Below are positions 8,128 to 18,926 of a stretch of 64,000 bases of DNA, piece by piece. The number at the start of each line of letters is the position of its first letter. The stretch's first letter is position 1. The notes beneath the pieces were generated by a model, which searched no databases, was not told where the DNA came from, and saw nothing but the letters and a program-made list of their open reading frames with translations. The DNA comes from an uncultured Methanospirillum sp. (lineage in GTDB: Archaea > Halobacteriota > Methanomicrobia > Methanomicrobiales > Methanospirillaceae), in assembly GCF_963668475.1 (NCBI RefSeq), contig NZ_OY764544.1, positions 2,542,001-2,606,000 of the forward strand, given 5' to 3'. The position numbers and the translations under genes were made by a program.

Positions 8128-8799
8128 ATGGACCTTATCCTCGCGGCAGACCTGAAAAGTGGCAGTATTGTTCACGGAAAGAGTGGGAGACGGGACGAGT
8201 ACCGGCCTGTTCAGACCCCTCTCGCCTCGACTGCCGAACCGATCCGATATCTGCAGGAGATCAGACCGCGGTATCTGTACATCGCTGACCTGGATCGGAT
8301 CACCGGTGTCGGGAGTCATGACTCTCTTATACCTGCTCTCGCCGGGGAGGTGAAAACCCTCTATCTTGATCGGGGATGCCGATCTCCTGATGATGTGCTG
8401 GACTGCCCCGGTGTGATAAACATTATCGGAACCGAGACAGCGGGATCAGATCTCTCTGCATTCTCAGGAGGGTTTCTCTCAGTTGATATGAAAGACGGGC
8501 GTGTGGTTCCCGAAGGGACAGATCCGGTTCAGACCCTTGTCAATGCGGGTGATTGTGCGTTTGAAGGGTGTATCCTGCTTGATATCGGTGGTGTCGGCAC
8601 CAGGAGAGGACTAGACCCTGCATTTCTGGAACGCTGCCGGACAGCGTACCCAGGCCGTCTCTTCTGGGGCGGAGGGGTTGCCGGAATGCAGGACCTCACT
8701 CTCCTTGACACCTGCGGTTTTGATGGGGCCATCATCGCGACTGCTCTTCATTCCGGTGCGATCCCTCTGGAGATGATACGAGGGGGATGCCTGTGCTGA
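8128..8799 (+). CDS. HisA-like TIM-barrel protein (COG1411 type)
   Basis: Protein of about 223 residues related to the ProFAR isomerase HisA. It has the N-terminal barrel strand LILAADLKSGSIVHG, IADLDRITG in the position of the HisA catalytic aspartate region, LLDIGGVGTRRGL and FWGGGVAGMQDL for the C-terminal phosphate sites. It is shorter than HisA and most resembles the archaeal HisA-related family of unknown function; it stands beside mfnB rather than in a his operon, so a cofactor role is possible but unproven. The ATG at 8128 aligns with HisA starts; a GTG at 8113 would add five residues. It overlaps tmk by 13 bp. Confidence 0.8.
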   Translation: MDLILAADLKSGSIVHGKSGRRDEYRPVQTPLASTAEPIRYLQEIRPRYLYIADLDRITGVGSHDSLIPALAGEVKTLYLDRGCRSPDDVLDCPGVINIIGTETAGSDLSAFSGGFLSVDMKDGRVVPEGTDPVQTLVNAGDCAFEGCILLDIGGVGTRRGLDPAFLERCRTAYPGRLFWGGGVAGMQDLTLLDTCGFDGAIIATALHSGAIPLEMIRGGCLC

Positions 8800-9389
8800 T
8801 AACGATTGAAGGGATAGACGGGTGTGGGAAGAGTAGTCTGCATGAAGCCCTCGCGGGCAGGCTCAGCGATCTCTCACCGGTGATGACACGCGAGCCGGGT
8901 GCAACCTGGATTGGGGACCAGGTACGGCGTGCGATAGCAGAACAGGCTGATCCGATTGCAGAAGCCCTCCTCTTTGTCGCCGATCACGCAGCCCACCTTC
9001 GTGAGGTGGTGTGGCCCGCTCTCACAGATGGAAGGCTGGTCATATCTGACCGGTACATTGACAGCAGGTTCGCCTACCAGGAGGTCTCGCTCTCCGGATT
9101 CTTGCCTGACCCGATTGGCTGGCTTTCAGCGGTGCACAACGGCTGGACGATCATTCCAGACCTGACCTTTCTACTCGTGTTGCCGGTGGAGACCGCCCTC
9201 GCCCGGACACAGAAAAGAGGTGCTGCAGAGCATTTTGAGAAGACAGAGGTGCTCACAAAAGTTCAGAATAATTACCTGAACCGTGCCAGAGCAGATCCCG
9301 GGCGGTTTGTGATCATTGACGGAGCACTAGCACCAGAAACGATCCTGAATTTTGTCGAAAGTGAGATCAGGAAGAGGGCAGGGAAGTAA
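8787..9389 (+). CDS. tmk: dTMP kinase
   Basis: Thymidylate kinase of 200 residues, phosphorylating dTMP to dTDP. The P-loop GIDGCGKSS is at the N-terminus, followed by TREPG (substrate-contacting DRX-like arginine), SDRYIDS, and a LID region with TQKRG. The start overlaps the HisA-like gene by 13 bp, so it is translated from the same message. Its 3' end overlaps the convergent membrane-protein gene by 23 bp. Confidence 0.94.
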   Translation: MPVLITIEGIDGCGKSSLHEALAGRLSDLSPVMTREPGATWIGDQVRRAIAEQADPIAEALLFVADHAAHLREVVWPALTDGRLVISDRYIDSRFAYQEVSLSGFLPDPIGWLSAVHNGWTIIPDLTFLLVLPVETALARTQKRGAAEHFEKTEVLTKVQNNYLNRARADPGRFVIIDGALAPETILNFVESEIRKRAGK

Positions 9390-11118
9390 CTACCCCTGAT
9401 TGGATTGGGACTACGCGGTAATCTCCGTAACTCAATACCTGTTCTCCTTTTTGTGCCTTTGTAATCAGCCATGATCTTCCGGATGGCTGGGTTTTTTGAT
9501 CAAGTTCAGATACCCTGTCCCCGAGCCAGAACTTGAGAGTGTAATAGACCATCTTATCCCAGCCGTCTGTCTCTGATGATGTATCCCAGAGGACACCCAT
9601 CTGGTCGCCAGGTAATGAGTAGATTGCCTGGCAGAAGGGGAGTGTGGATCCAAAACTTCTTGCGGTCTGGATCTCCCAAGCGGTGATCGCCACCGAACTG
9701 AAAAGAGTAAGCAGAATTATCAGAACTAGATACGGAACAATCCCTTTTCTGAACCTGATGACAATTCCACAGAGAAGGGTCAGGACCCCCCCTATAAGCA
9801 GAGAGAGTAAGGTTATCAGATTCCCTGAAACCAGGGAGTACAGGTAAAATATTGCAGCATTGTTGTTCGGCTGATGAGCGAAGGGGAGCATGACTACTGA
9901 AGTCATGATTACTGTAACGATGAGACTGGCAAGAGCAGGTTTCAGGAACGTGGTTGTGTCTCCTGAACAAGTCAGCCGATCAAGCCCGATGATCCCGCCG
10001 ATGATGATCAGCGGGATGATAGCGTCAACATACCTACCGCAGATCGAGTATTCGTATGAGAGGTTACACATGTGGGCGATTGTGAATAAGAACAGAATAA
10101 TGGAGAAGACAGAGCAGTACAGGAGGGCTGAGATGCTCCCTGATCTGGCAATCTGTTCTTTCTGCCCTGGTGAATATGACCCGAACACTGGTCGCATATA
10201 TGAGTATCCTGCGAGAATTGCCAATATCGGAAAGATGATGAACGATCCGAGCAGGAGATAGTCCAGATGCTGCAGGAAGACATAGACCAGATGGACAGGA
10301 TTGCGGGTCAGCGCCTCAGTTATCAGAGTAGTGTAGTAACTGGTACTGTAACCTGACGGGAGTGAACCCTTCATAAGCAACTGATCGACGACCCATATCA
10401 AGTATAACAGCAACCCCGGACCTGCGATCAAAATCAGTTTTTTCTGCATTGTCTTTGTGACCTGCAGGTACCCTGTATGAAACAACCAGGCCATAGTAAG
10501 AACCAGGGCTATTACCATGGAGATACCGGTTCCACGGGTGAAGTAGAGAATAAAAACTGATAGTCCTGTAAAAATATCCCATCTGCATGGATTATCTGTT
10601 GAGAATGATTCTTTAACAAACCAGACTGAAAAAAGGGTCAGGGGTATGAACAGTGCCTCGCTCATGAGGACATAGGTGTTCATGGTGACTGCGGGGAGGA
10701 GGCCAACAAGCAAGGCTCCTGAAAATGCTACTCCTCTCGATGTTACTGATTTCAGGAGATAATATGCAGGGAAGATGATGCTGGTTGTCAAAATGGCATT
10801 GATGGCCAGCATGTTATGATATACAACGTACTTATCGGGACTGAAGAGGTATGCGAGGCTGGCAACAAATGAATATCCGGGTGAGAACGGCCATGGGGGA
10901 TACGGCAGATGAGTGGTGAGCAGGGCCCCGTTGTAGACCTGCCTGGCAATGATATCATACACCAGTTCATCTTCGAAGATCTGCGGGCTTACTATCAATC
11001 CGGATAACAGGATCCTGACACCTGCAATGACCCCGAAAAGACATAACAGAATAATAAACGAACTTTTCTCGCCTACTTTAGAGAGAAGGCTGTCGGGCAT
11101 CGGTTCTGACATATCCAT
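9367..11118 (-). CDS. Polytopic membrane glycosyltransferase-like protein
   Basis: Protein of 583 residues with roughly a dozen hydrophobic segments and a soluble C-terminal tail. The first extracellular loop has SPQIFEDELVYDIIARQV, with an acidic Glu-Asp pair of the kind that forms the active site in GT39/PMT and ArnT-type transferases, followed by an aromatic YPPWPFSPGYSF stretch. It probably transfers a sugar from a polyprenyl-phosphate donor on the outer face of the membrane. A second large membrane protein lies just upstream on the same strand. Substrate and exact family are uncertain. Confidence 0.7.
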   Translation of the reverse strand: MDMSEPMPDSLLSKVGEKSSFIILLCLFGVIAGVRILLSGLIVSPQIFEDELVYDIIARQVYNGALLTTHLPYPPWPFSPGYSFVASLAYLFSPDKYVVYHNMLAINAILTTSIIFPAYYLLKSVTSRGVAFSGALLVGLLPAVTMNTYVLMSEALFIPLTLFSVWFVKESFSTDNPCRWDIFTGLSVFILYFTRGTGISMVIALVLTMAWLFHTGYLQVTKTMQKKLILIAGPGLLLYLIWVVDQLLMKGSLPSGYSTSYYTTLITEALTRNPVHLVYVFLQHLDYLLLGSFIIFPILAILAGYSYMRPVFGSYSPGQKEQIARSGSISALLYCSVFSIILFLFTIAHMCNLSYEYSICGRYVDAIIPLIIIGGIIGLDRLTCSGDTTTFLKPALASLIVTVIMTSVVMLPFAHQPNNNAAIFYLYSLVSGNLITLLSLLIGGVLTLLCGIVIRFRKGIVPYLVLIILLTLFSSVAITAWEIQTARSFGSTLPFCQAIYSLPGDQMGVLWDTSSETDGWDKMVYYTLKFWLGDRVSELDQKTQPSGRSWLITKAQKGEQVLSYGDYRVVPIQSGVVTSLPSS

Positions 11119-11218
11119 CGTCTGTTACTAATGATATGAGGTGAACATCTGATATAATGCACCATGGGATGTGTATAAAAGCCTGACAAATCGCAGTAGA
11201 GACAGTCATCCTGAAAAA

Positions 11219-12874
11219 TCAGGATGATTCGGGTCTCCTTGTGAGAAGGGTAATCTTCTCTAGAATTCTTGACATGCCGATATTTGTAGAGCCTAGTCTC
11301 TCCCGCCAATTCTTTGGAACATCTGTAAACGCTGTCTGATTCAGAGAGTCATACTGCACGACTGAATAAAAGTCAAGATCATTAAACCTGTCTGGTGGAT
11401 TTTTAGAGATAAATGGCAATAAATCGCCGGGGTCAGAGTTTTTGATTATCAGTGTCAATGGCATCTCATCCATAGTATGCCGTTCAAACCATCTGATATT
11501 CATTGCCCCTCCTATGAATGGTGCAAGTATCCCAGTGTACTCGACTGATCTGACTGTGAGAGTGTCATGGGAAAGATACGTGATTACATTTGCATCCCAG
11601 AAATTGGCATAAGCGAATCTCACTCCGTTCTGTGACAAGGTATCTATTAATTTATATTGCTCCTCATTTGGTGATGTATTTAAACTGGCAATCAGGCCAG
11701 CCATCATGACAAGGTTCACTGTTACCAGGAGTATGAGGAGATATTGTGCCCATGTAATCCTGCTATGTGAGTGAAAAATGACGATTATTGCAGCAAGATA
11801 CGCCAGAACCGGTATCTGACTGATGTAGGCCCATGCATCCATCTCTGAGAAGACAATGATGATCCCCATTGTGCAGACGATAGACAGGAGTGAGAAGATC
11901 ACAAGTCTTTTGTCAGTTTCCGGTAGGGCTGTTCTTTTAATATAAAATGTAAGAACCACAAGAACTGCCATAATCACGACGATGAGTATTGTTCTTGGAA
12001 TCTGACCCGGATAGAAGAGATCAGGTATGAGGTATGACTGGAGAATAGTAAAGAAATTTGAGAAATCAGTCTCTGTTCTTGAGAACAGTTTGAAGGTAAA
12101 GTCTCCGTACTCAAACAGCATCGGGTTAAAATACTTGATAAAATGTGCCAGTATCGATGCAATCCCCGCAGATGCCACAAAAATCAGTCTGGGCTGGTAG
12201 TCTGTGTTCCAGAAAAGAACATACATTACAGCCAGGGGAACCACAAACCAGATCACCAGTAACGAGTCTGATATCGTCACGATGATCAGTATACAGATTG
12301 GAATTATTATCCTGGGAAAGGTGTCCCACTTCTTTACAAACGTGAGATACATCAGGATACCAAGGAAGATAACCGTAGAGTTATGAAAGACCGGGAGGAG
12401 GTATTTACTGGCGTAATAATACAGATGCCAAATCTGTGTGGAAGGACAGCATGAGGCCATTAGTGCGATGAACAGAAGTACCGCAGTTTTATTCTTAAGA
12501 ACAGAGTATAGAATCAGAGAAAAAACCAGGATTATTGCCAGGAACTGAACATAGCCGGTTAGTTTAAGGACGAGAGGACTGAAGTCCGATAATACCTGGG
12601 GGACGAAGAAAAAACAGATATCTTCGAGAATATTTGGATCAGGAGCAGGTAATACAAAATCGTTCAGTAACGGATTTCCATGGTTCCAGATCTCCATAGC
12701 CATGAGTCCGGGAACGACAGTGTCTGACGTGAGCGGCTGCAACACAGCAACAAGACACTTACAGATCAGTCCGATGACACAGCATATACACAAATACCCC
12801 GCAATCAGTGCCCGGCTGTGGGTGCTGCAAAAATCGACCGTCTGTTTCCTGATTTGAAAAAAAACCGAATCCAT
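11219..12874 (-). CDS. Large polytopic membrane protein, unknown function
   Basis: Protein of 551 residues with about ten transmembrane segments and a C-terminal extracytoplasmic domain of about 150 residues (from KLIDTLSQNGVRF onward). The early loop LTSDTVVPGLMAMEIWNHGN and the overall layout are like GT-C glycosyltransferases or their uncharacterised relatives, but I see no unmistakable catalytic motif. It lies upstream of the GT39-like gene with a gap of about 100 bp. The region is more AT-rich than its neighbours. Envelope glycan assembly is a reasonable guess only. Confidence 0.6.
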   Translation of the reverse strand: MDSVFFQIRKQTVDFCSTHSRALIAGYLCICCVIGLICKCLVAVLQPLTSDTVVPGLMAMEIWNHGNPLLNDFVLPAPDPNILEDICFFFVPQVLSDFSPLVLKLTGYVQFLAIILVFSLILYSVLKNKTAVLLFIALMASCCPSTQIWHLYYYASKYLLPVFHNSTVIFLGILMYLTFVKKWDTFPRIIIPICILIIVTISDSLLVIWFVVPLAVMYVLFWNTDYQPRLIFVASAGIASILAHFIKYFNPMLFEYGDFTFKLFSRTETDFSNFFTILQSYLIPDLFYPGQIPRTILIVVIMAVLVVLTFYIKRTALPETDKRLVIFSLLSIVCTMGIIIVFSEMDAWAYISQIPVLAYLAAIIVIFHSHSRITWAQYLLILLVTVNLVMMAGLIASLNTSPNEEQYKLIDTLSQNGVRFAYANFWDANVITYLSHDTLTVRSVEYTGILAPFIGGAMNIRWFERHTMDEMPLTLIIKNSDPGDLLPFISKNPPDRFNDLDFYSVVQYDSLNQTAFTDVPKNWRERLGSTNIGMSRILEKITLLTRRPESS

Positions 12875-12967
12875 TTTATATGTAAGCTCTGCTTCAGGAT
12901 CTCTGAAAGATCTGAAAAAATTTTACAGGTTAATCGGCCCTCATCCGGGCCGTCACCAGATCAGAAA

Positions 12968-15565
12968 TTATTCTTTCTGCTCAACCGTGATGATAAGATC
13001 ATCCTGGGCAGTGATGATCTCGACTGCTGCACCGGCCACGGTATATGACATCTGGGGGATTATTGATCCCTCCGGAACTGCAATCTCTTCGCCTCCTACA
13101 ACCACGGTCTTGGGGAGCTGAACCAGTTGTTCCTTTGGCAGTGCCTCGATAGCCTGCATGAATCCTTTTGCCTGTCCGCGGAGTGCAGGGCCGATGATCC
13201 CCATATTGAAGGAGACACCTGTTGCAACCTGCCTGAGTTCAGGCTTCCCGGCCATATATTTCAAGGAACAATTCAGAGCCAGGCTACCGTCCCCGGCATC
13301 ATCGATCAGATTCGCAGTGTATACCGTCACGGTTCCGAGCGGGGCATTTAACGCGAGATTTTTGTCATGCTTGTACCTGCGGACCTCGGTGACGATCCGA
13401 ACAAGCATCTGCCCGTCAGCGAGTGCCTGCGAATCAGCATAGGTGAAGTCAACCCAGGGCTGCTTGTGCACCGAACCTTCAAACGCTGCTGACCATATCT
13501 CCTCAGCAAAGTATGGCGTGTACGGGGCCATCATCCGGCAGAGGCTGTTTAATGCGGTCTGAATTGCGACACAGGCACCATCCCTGCCTGAACCGCCGTA
13601 TAACCTTCCTTTGACGATCTCGATGTAGTTGTCTGCGAGAACATCCCATGCAAACTCTCTGATGGCGCGAAGTCCTCTGTCGAACTGGTATGTCTCGAAA
13701 GCGTCAGAGATATCACGGACTGCCTGATCGAGCCGGGCTAAAAGCCAGCGGTCTGCGAGGGCCGTAACCGGGGCTTTTTCATTGTAGGGCTCGCGGGAGA
13801 GTTGCATCAGGGCGAACCGGGAGATGTTCCACATCTTGGTCAGGAACCGGTTGGCAGCCACAACATCGTTCCAGTTGAACTGGATATCAGACCCGGTTGC
13901 AGCACCGGCAGCAGCCCACTGACGCAGTGAGTCTGCCCCGTACTGGCTCAGAATCTCCTCAGGTACCGTGACATTGCCCCGACTCTTGCTCATCTTGAAT
14001 CCGTCTTCACCAAGCACCATCCCGTTGACCAGGATCTGATCCCAGGGTCTGCCGCCTACAAGTGAGACCGCACGGAGGATAGTATAAAATGCCCATGTCC
14101 TGATGATGTCATGCCCCTGGGGACGAATCTGGGCGGGGAAGAGTGGCGGTTTTGTCTGGCTCCCGTCCCAGCCGGTTACATGGAGGACCGATATCGAGGA
14201 GTCCATCCAGGTATCAAGCACATCTGTTTCAGCAGCAAACGAGGTACTGCCACATTTCGGGCAGGGCTTCTTAGGCTTGTCGACGGTTGGATCAACGGGC
14301 AGGTCAGCCTCTTCAGGGATTATGACCTCGCCGCAGTCCTTGCAGAACCAGATTGGGATTGGAGTGGCAAAGAGCCTCTGGCGTGAGATACACCAGTCCC
14401 ACTCCATCTGCTCTATCCAGTTCTCCATCCGTAGGAACATGTGCTCTGGATACCACTTCACCTCTTTTGCCGCCTTGAGCGCTGCCTCGTGTGGGATCCT
14501 GACGAACCACTGATTCTCAGACAGGATCTCGATGGGAGTCTTGCATCTCCAGCAGGTTCCGACCCGCTGTTCAAGCGGCTGCTGCCTGATCAGGATACCC
14601 TGGTCCTGCATCTCAACAAGGATTGCCTTGCGGCAGTCTCCTGAAGTCATGTCGGAATACTTTCCAGCGATACCGGTCATCTTCCCGCTCTTATCGATGG
14701 CCTTGCGCAGGGGCAGGTTGTGCGTCCTCCACCAGAGCACATCCTGCTTGTCACCAAAGGTACAGATCATGACCGCACCTGATCCGAAGGCTGGATCCAC
14801 AGCCTCGTCGGTGATGATCGGAACCTCATGCCCGAAAAGGGGGACCTTCAGGGTCTTGCCGCCTTTTCCTGCGTACCGTTCATCTTCAGGATGAACTGCC
14901 ACAGCGACACAGGCTGCAAGAAGTTCAGGCCTGGTTGTTGCGATCTCTACTCCGTCAAAATTAAAGAAGTTCAGGGACGTGGTCCTGTCGCTGTAATTGA
15001 CCTCAGCAAATGCTATCGCAGTTTCACAACGGGGACAGAAGTTTACCGGATGGTTACTCTGGTAGATCTGCCCGGCTTTGAACATCCGCAGAAATGAGAG
15101 CTGGGTCTTGCCGTAATAATACGGCATCATCGTGATGTATTCGTGCGACCAGTCTATCGAGAATGCCATGCGGCGCATGGATGCCCGCATCTTCTCGATG
15201 TTTCCGATCGTAAGAGAACGACACATCTCCCTGAATTGCTGGCGGGGCACATCGTTCTTGGTTATTTTATGGGTCTCTTCGACCTTGACCTCGGTCGGCA
15301 GTCCGTGACAGTCCCACCCCTGGGGAAACATCACGTTGTACCCTTTCATTCTTTTGTATCTGGCGAGAAAATCGATGTAACACCAGTTGAATGCGTTGCC
15401 GATATGGAATTCCCCGGTCGGGTATGGCGGGGGTGTATCTATAACAAATTGGGGTTTATCTGAGTTCTCCTGAAAGTAATGGTCTTCATCCTTCCAGGTT
15501 TTCTGCCATCGCGCCTCAACCTCGCGATAATCATAATTTTTGGGAAGTGGATCGGACAAGGGCAT
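12968..15565 (-). CDS. valS: Valyl-tRNA synthetase
   Basis: Class I aminoacyl-tRNA synthetase of 865 residues that charges tRNA-Val. The HIGH motif appears as HIGN in [12 protein letters not shown] near residue 57, and the KMSKS loop as FKMSKSRGN. The CP1 editing domain lies between them, with several zinc-binding Cys pairs (CPRCETA, CWRC, CKDCGE, CPKCGS). The anticodon-binding helical domain follows. The start at 15565 ([13 protein letters not shown]) fits archaeal ValRS. It is a single-gene unit here. Confidence 0.96.
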   Translation of the reverse strand: MPLSDPLPKNYDYREVEARWQKTWKDEDHYFQENSDKPQFVIDTPPPYPTGEFHIGNAFNWCYIDFLARYKRMKGYNVMFPQGWDCHGLPTEVKVEETHKITKNDVPRQQFREMCRSLTIGNIEKMRASMRRMAFSIDWSHEYITMMPYYYGKTQLSFLRMFKAGQIYQSNHPVNFCPRCETAIAFAEVNYSDRTTSLNFFNFDGVEIATTRPELLAACVAVAVHPEDERYAGKGGKTLKVPLFGHEVPIITDEAVDPAFGSGAVMICTFGDKQDVLWWRTHNLPLRKAIDKSGKMTGIAGKYSDMTSGDCRKAILVEMQDQGILIRQQPLEQRVGTCWRCKTPIEILSENQWFVRIPHEAALKAAKEVKWYPEHMFLRMENWIEQMEWDWCISRQRLFATPIPIWFCKDCGEVIIPEEADLPVDPTVDKPKKPCPKCGSTSFAAETDVLDTWMDSSISVLHVTGWDGSQTKPPLFPAQIRPQGHDIIRTWAFYTILRAVSLVGGRPWDQILVNGMVLGEDGFKMSKSRGNVTVPEEILSQYGADSLRQWAAAGAATGSDIQFNWNDVVAANRFLTKMWNISRFALMQLSREPYNEKAPVTALADRWLLARLDQAVRDISDAFETYQFDRGLRAIREFAWDVLADNYIEIVKGRLYGGSGRDGACVAIQTALNSLCRMMAPYTPYFAEEIWSAAFEGSVHKQPWVDFTYADSQALADGQMLVRIVTEVRRYKHDKNLALNAPLGTVTVYTANLIDDAGDGSLALNCSLKYMAGKPELRQVATGVSFNMGIIGPALRGQAKGFMQAIEALPKEQLVQLPKTVVVGGEEIAVPEGSIIPQMSYTVAGAAVEIITAQDDLIITVEQKE

Positions 15566-15651
15566 TTCTTATCCGTTTGTGGGCTATGGGTAATGTATCT
15601 GATGGAAACCTGTCTGACAGAAATTTCCATCATGCAGAAAAAGGGGATGCC

Positions 15652-16728
15652 TTATCCCATGGCCCCGCCGGCTGTGCAATGGATGGCAGTGTCAATGTTG
15701 GAGACATATAATTTACCCTGCATGCTCCGGGCCGTCGCGATTGCTGCTTCAGCATCCGCGTTACGTCCTGCCTTTCTGAGAGCCTCTCCATAACTAATGT
15801 ACATATCAGCACCTGAAACACCCTGGGCTATCGCCTTTTCATATGCAGTGATCGCATCGGTGCTTCTTTCTGCTGACATCAGGATATCTCCGTACTCTTT
15901 CCATACAGATGGCTGTGATGCCTCAAGATCAACTGACTTCTGGTATGCAGCAGCAGATTCATTCACCTGCTTCAGTCCCTTGTACGCCCGGCCGGATCCT
16001 GCCCATGCACCCGGGTTCGTTGTCTCCATTGCAAGTGACTGGTTAAATGCCGCAAGAGCCACATCAAACTTCTTCAGCTGGACGAGGGCATTTCCATATG
16101 CATTCAGCACATCCTTGTCCTGTTTGATGGCTAGTGACTGATTATAGGCATTTTTTGCTTCTTCCCAACGTGAGAGGCCAACAAGGATATCTCCGTATTT
16201 TGCCAGGAGCTGGGGATCAGATCCTGACTTCTGGATTGCACCCTTGTATGATGTGGCTGCATAATCGTACAGGCCAAGGTTGTAGAATACAGTCCCCTGT
16301 TTAATGAGATCTTCAAGACCCAGACTGTCTGATTTCACATCAACCTTCACATCAGTCGGAGTCTGTGGGGTTTCATCGATCCCTTTGAACACCGCATTTT
16401 CAGGAACAATCTTGCCGAAAGAGTAGGTCACCGTCGCTCCTGGAAGGGTACATACACAGATCGGGTAAAAGAAACTCATTCTGGTGTACGAGTATGAGGG
16501 ACTGACCTCTGTTGAGGTATTCCCGTCACCGAAATCCCATTTTACTGAGTCACAACTTTCGCCACCCGGGAGAGTGAACTGCACCTTAAGTGGTATCTTT
16601 CCCTCATTGGGGGAGAATGATGGTGTGGCAGTTGTTATTGAGGTAAAGAAGATAAGCAGAGTCAGGGGCACGAGAAGCCACCTGGCAGGCGGGCAGCCTT
16701 TACAGGCATACCGGTGTTCAGGGTTCAT
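15652..16728 (-). CDS. Exported PKD-domain and TPR-repeat protein
   Basis: Protein of about 358 residues. An N-terminal signal sequence (LLVPLTLLIFFTSITTA) is followed by a PKD-like domain with the WDFGDGNTST motif, then about six tetratricopeptide repeats (residues about 150-335). It is probably anchored or secreted, presenting TPR units outside the cell. I prefer the ATG at 16728: a TATA-like GTATAC centred near 16799 would start transcription near 16773, and this start gives a compact signal peptide. Starts at 16791 or further upstream would give an overlong N-region or overlap the divergent gene. Its function is unknown. Confidence 0.75.
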   Translation of the reverse strand: MNPEHRYACKGCPPARWLLVPLTLLIFFTSITTATPSFSPNEGKIPLKVQFTLPGGESCDSVKWDFGDGNTSTEVSPSYSYTRMSFFYPICVCTLPGATVTYSFGKIVPENAVFKGIDETPQTPTDVKVDVKSDSLGLEDLIKQGTVFYNLGLYDYAATSYKGAIQKSGSDPQLLAKYGDILVGLSRWEEAKNAYNQSLAIKQDKDVLNAYGNALVQLKKFDVALAAFNQSLAMETTNPGAWAGSGRAYKGLKQVNESAAAYQKSVDLEASQPSVWKEYGDILMSAERSTDAITAYEKAIAQGVSGADMYISYGEALRKAGRNADAEAAIATARSMQGKLYVSNIDTAIHCTAGGAMG

Positions 16729-16816
16729 TGAGGGGTACCGTTTGAGGTATCCGGATAAAGGGTTTCTACCGCTGGATCCTGATACCTTCATCTGATGTAT
16801 ACTCCAATTATGTACC

Positions 16817-18019
16817 ATGATAGTACCGGGGAGATGGCAGGCCTTTCTTGCCGCCGTCGTTCTCACCCTTCTTGTTCCTCATATGCCCCCCGGAATGGCG
16901 GGATTTTTCCTTATCCTCACCTCCGCGTTCATCTGCATCAGGGTACATGATCTTGCCCTTCCCCTCGCCCTCTTCATCCTTGGGATACTCAGTTTCTTCG
17001 GGTTTGTTCCTGCGTTTGTTCTCTGTGCGACCCTCCTGATCGTGTCAACAAGGGAAGTCATCTTCTTCTATTCAGGTGGAAGACCTGTTGAGTATGCTCT
17101 CGCTCTTATCGGCGGTCTGCTGGTAAGTGCCCTTGTGATCTTTTACATGACTGCGGGAACCTGGCTTTCTGCGGTTGTCGGTGTGACAGTAGCGATTCTG
17201 CTCTTTGCAATCCTGCAGAAAAAACCCTATGCGATAACCGGTGAACTGATCGGTGTCGCATTAGCCATGCTGCTGATCGAGAACCTTGAGTTTCAGGCCG
17301 ATCTCCCGCTGGTCGTAACCGCGGCATTTATCTCATTCGGGTTTGCGTATTTTGCATATCGTCTCAAAACTGCCGATATAGCCGGTCTCTTCTCAGCCGC
17401 ACTCGTCGGGATCCTCCTCATCGTGTTTGCCGGAATATCGTGGTTTCTGATCATGCTGGCGTTCTTTATCCTTGGTGCAGCGGCCACCCGGTACCAGATG
17501 GAGTATAAAAAGAGCCTTCATGTCGAGCAGGAGAGCGGAGGTGTCAGGGGATACGTCAATGTCTTTGCCAACGGACTGGTCTCGGTTGTTGCGGCTGTCT
17601 GTTTCGGTGTATCCCAACACCCTGTATTCATCGCCATTTATCTGGGAAGTGTGGCAACCGCTGCGTCTGATACTGTTGCAGGAGAGATCGGTGTCTGTTC
17701 AGGACGACCGTACCTCATAACCACCTTAAAACCGGTGCCTGAAGGAACCAACGGGGGTGTCTCCATAACCGGTGAGATAGCAGGCCTGTTTGCCGCAGTC
17801 TTCATTGCTGCGTGTGCAGTGCTTCTGGGTGTTGCTGATATGGCTGTATTTCTTGCCAGCGTTGCCGGTGGACTCATCGGTGCAAACATCGACAGTCTGA
17901 TCGGTGAGATATTAGAGAACAAAAAGATAATCGGGAATGCAGGAACGAACTTCCTGGCAACCCTTGGAGGTGGGGTCGTAACCGCCTTCCTCTGGATTGC
18001 CCTCTCTCCACTCTTCTAA
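16817..18019 (+). CDS. DUF92 family integral membrane protein (VTE6-like)
   Basis: Protein of 400 residues with about ten membrane segments. The C-terminal half carries the DUF92 signature: VNVFANGLVS, ASDTVAGEIG with the conserved Asp, TLKPVPEGTNGGVS, and GANIDSLIGEILE. Plant VTE6 of this family is a phytyl-phosphate kinase using CTP, so a polyprenyl-phosphate kinase role in archaeal lipid recycling is plausible, but methanogen members are uncharacterised. The N-terminal half adds extra hydrophobic segments, as in other archaeal members. It is divergent from the TPR/PKD gene. Confidence 0.82.
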   Translation: MIVPGRWQAFLAAVVLTLLVPHMPPGMAGFFLILTSAFICIRVHDLALPLALFILGILSFFGFVPAFVLCATLLIVSTREVIFFYSGGRPVEYALALIGGLLVSALVIFYMTAGTWLSAVVGVTVAILLFAILQKKPYAITGELIGVALAMLLIENLEFQADLPLVVTAAFISFGFAYFAYRLKTADIAGLFSAALVGILLIVFAGISWFLIMLAFFILGAAATRYQMEYKKSLHVEQESGGVRGYVNVFANGLVSVVAAVCFGVSQHPVFIAIYLGSVATAASDTVAGEIGVCSGRPYLITTLKPVPEGTNGGVSITGEIAGLFAAVFIAACAVLLGVADMAVFLASVAGGLIGANIDSLIGEILENKKIIGNAGTNFLATLGGGVVTAFLWIALSPLF

Positions 18020-18074
18020 TCCTGCTTCTTTGTTCTGAAAAATTTGATCTGGGAGTGATACGCGAATTGACGCG

Positions 18075-18926
18075 CTAATACTTGTACCATCGTCCCTTCT
18101 CGTCATACTCTCCGTTTTGAGGTATCACCGGTGCAGGGACTGAAAGAGCAGAGAGGTAACACTGCTGTTTGTACACGATAAAGAACGAGACCAGAATTAT
18201 CAGGCTGACTCCCAGCATTCCTGCAGTAACGATGAGCCCTTCAGGGCCGAGAATCCCTTTCCAGTCTGATAGAGTGAATCCTGCAAAGATCTTCTGCTGT
18301 TCTGCAGCCCCGAGATCCATGTACTGCGTGAACTTGTCTGCAAGGATCATACCCCAGACTGTTGCCAGGATCGTCCCCAGTACCCCTGCAGTAACCATGG
18401 TGAAAACAGCACAGGTGATGATCGTGGTTATCGATCTGGAAGCGATCATCATGCTCTGCCTCAGTGTGGCAAAGATGGCCAGACCCTCCGAGACTGCAAC
18501 ATTGTCAGCAAAAAATGCAAAGATCAGAACCGGAATTGTGATGCCGATGAACAATCCTGCGATCATGGATGGATCGCTCTGCCCGGCGATGGAGAAAGGA
18601 ATGCTGAGGAGTATGAGCAGCAGGATGACGATCGCACAGGCCACAACTGCAGGGAGCAGAACAGGGAAGAAGAACCTGACTGCTGATCTTCCGAACAGCG
18701 ATATGGTGTACTCGCCATCTTTCATGCACCCGAGTGCCCCTGCAATAAAGAATGGAAAGAGAACTGCCCCGAGGAAAAGCAGTTTTCCTGCGATGAACTC
18801 TCCTCCAGAGAAGGCCAGCCATATGAATGCCGCGATCAGTACACCTGCATACACGCCAGGCAGCCAGAGGACCGGCTTTTTAAGGAGGCTGATTGCATCG
18901 GCGAATGGTCTTCCAGCCATGATCAC
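18075..18926 (-). CDS. Polytopic membrane protein, DUF4013-like
   Basis: Protein of 283 residues with about six or seven hydrophobic segments and a charged C-terminal tail ending in tyrosine-rich residues. It starts with a GTG at 18926 that overlaps the stop codon of the upstream pyruvate-kinase-domain gene (GTGA overlap), so the two are translationally coupled; an internal ATG six bases later is an alternative. It resembles the archaeal DUF4013-type families of unknown function. I see no catalytic motif. Confidence 0.6.
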   Translation of the reverse strand: MIMAGRPFADAISLLKKPVLWLPGVYAGVLIAAFIWLAFSGGEFIAGKLLFLGAVLFPFFIAGALGCMKDGEYTISLFGRSAVRFFFPVLLPAVVACAIVILLLILLSIPFSIAGQSDPSMIAGLFIGITIPVLIFAFFADNVAVSEGLAIFATLRQSMMIASRSITTIITCAVFTMVTAGVLGTILATVWGMILADKFTQYMDLGAAEQQKIFAGFTLSDWKGILGPEGLIVTAGMLGVSLIILVSFFIVYKQQCYLSALSVPAPVIPQNGEYDEKGRWYKY

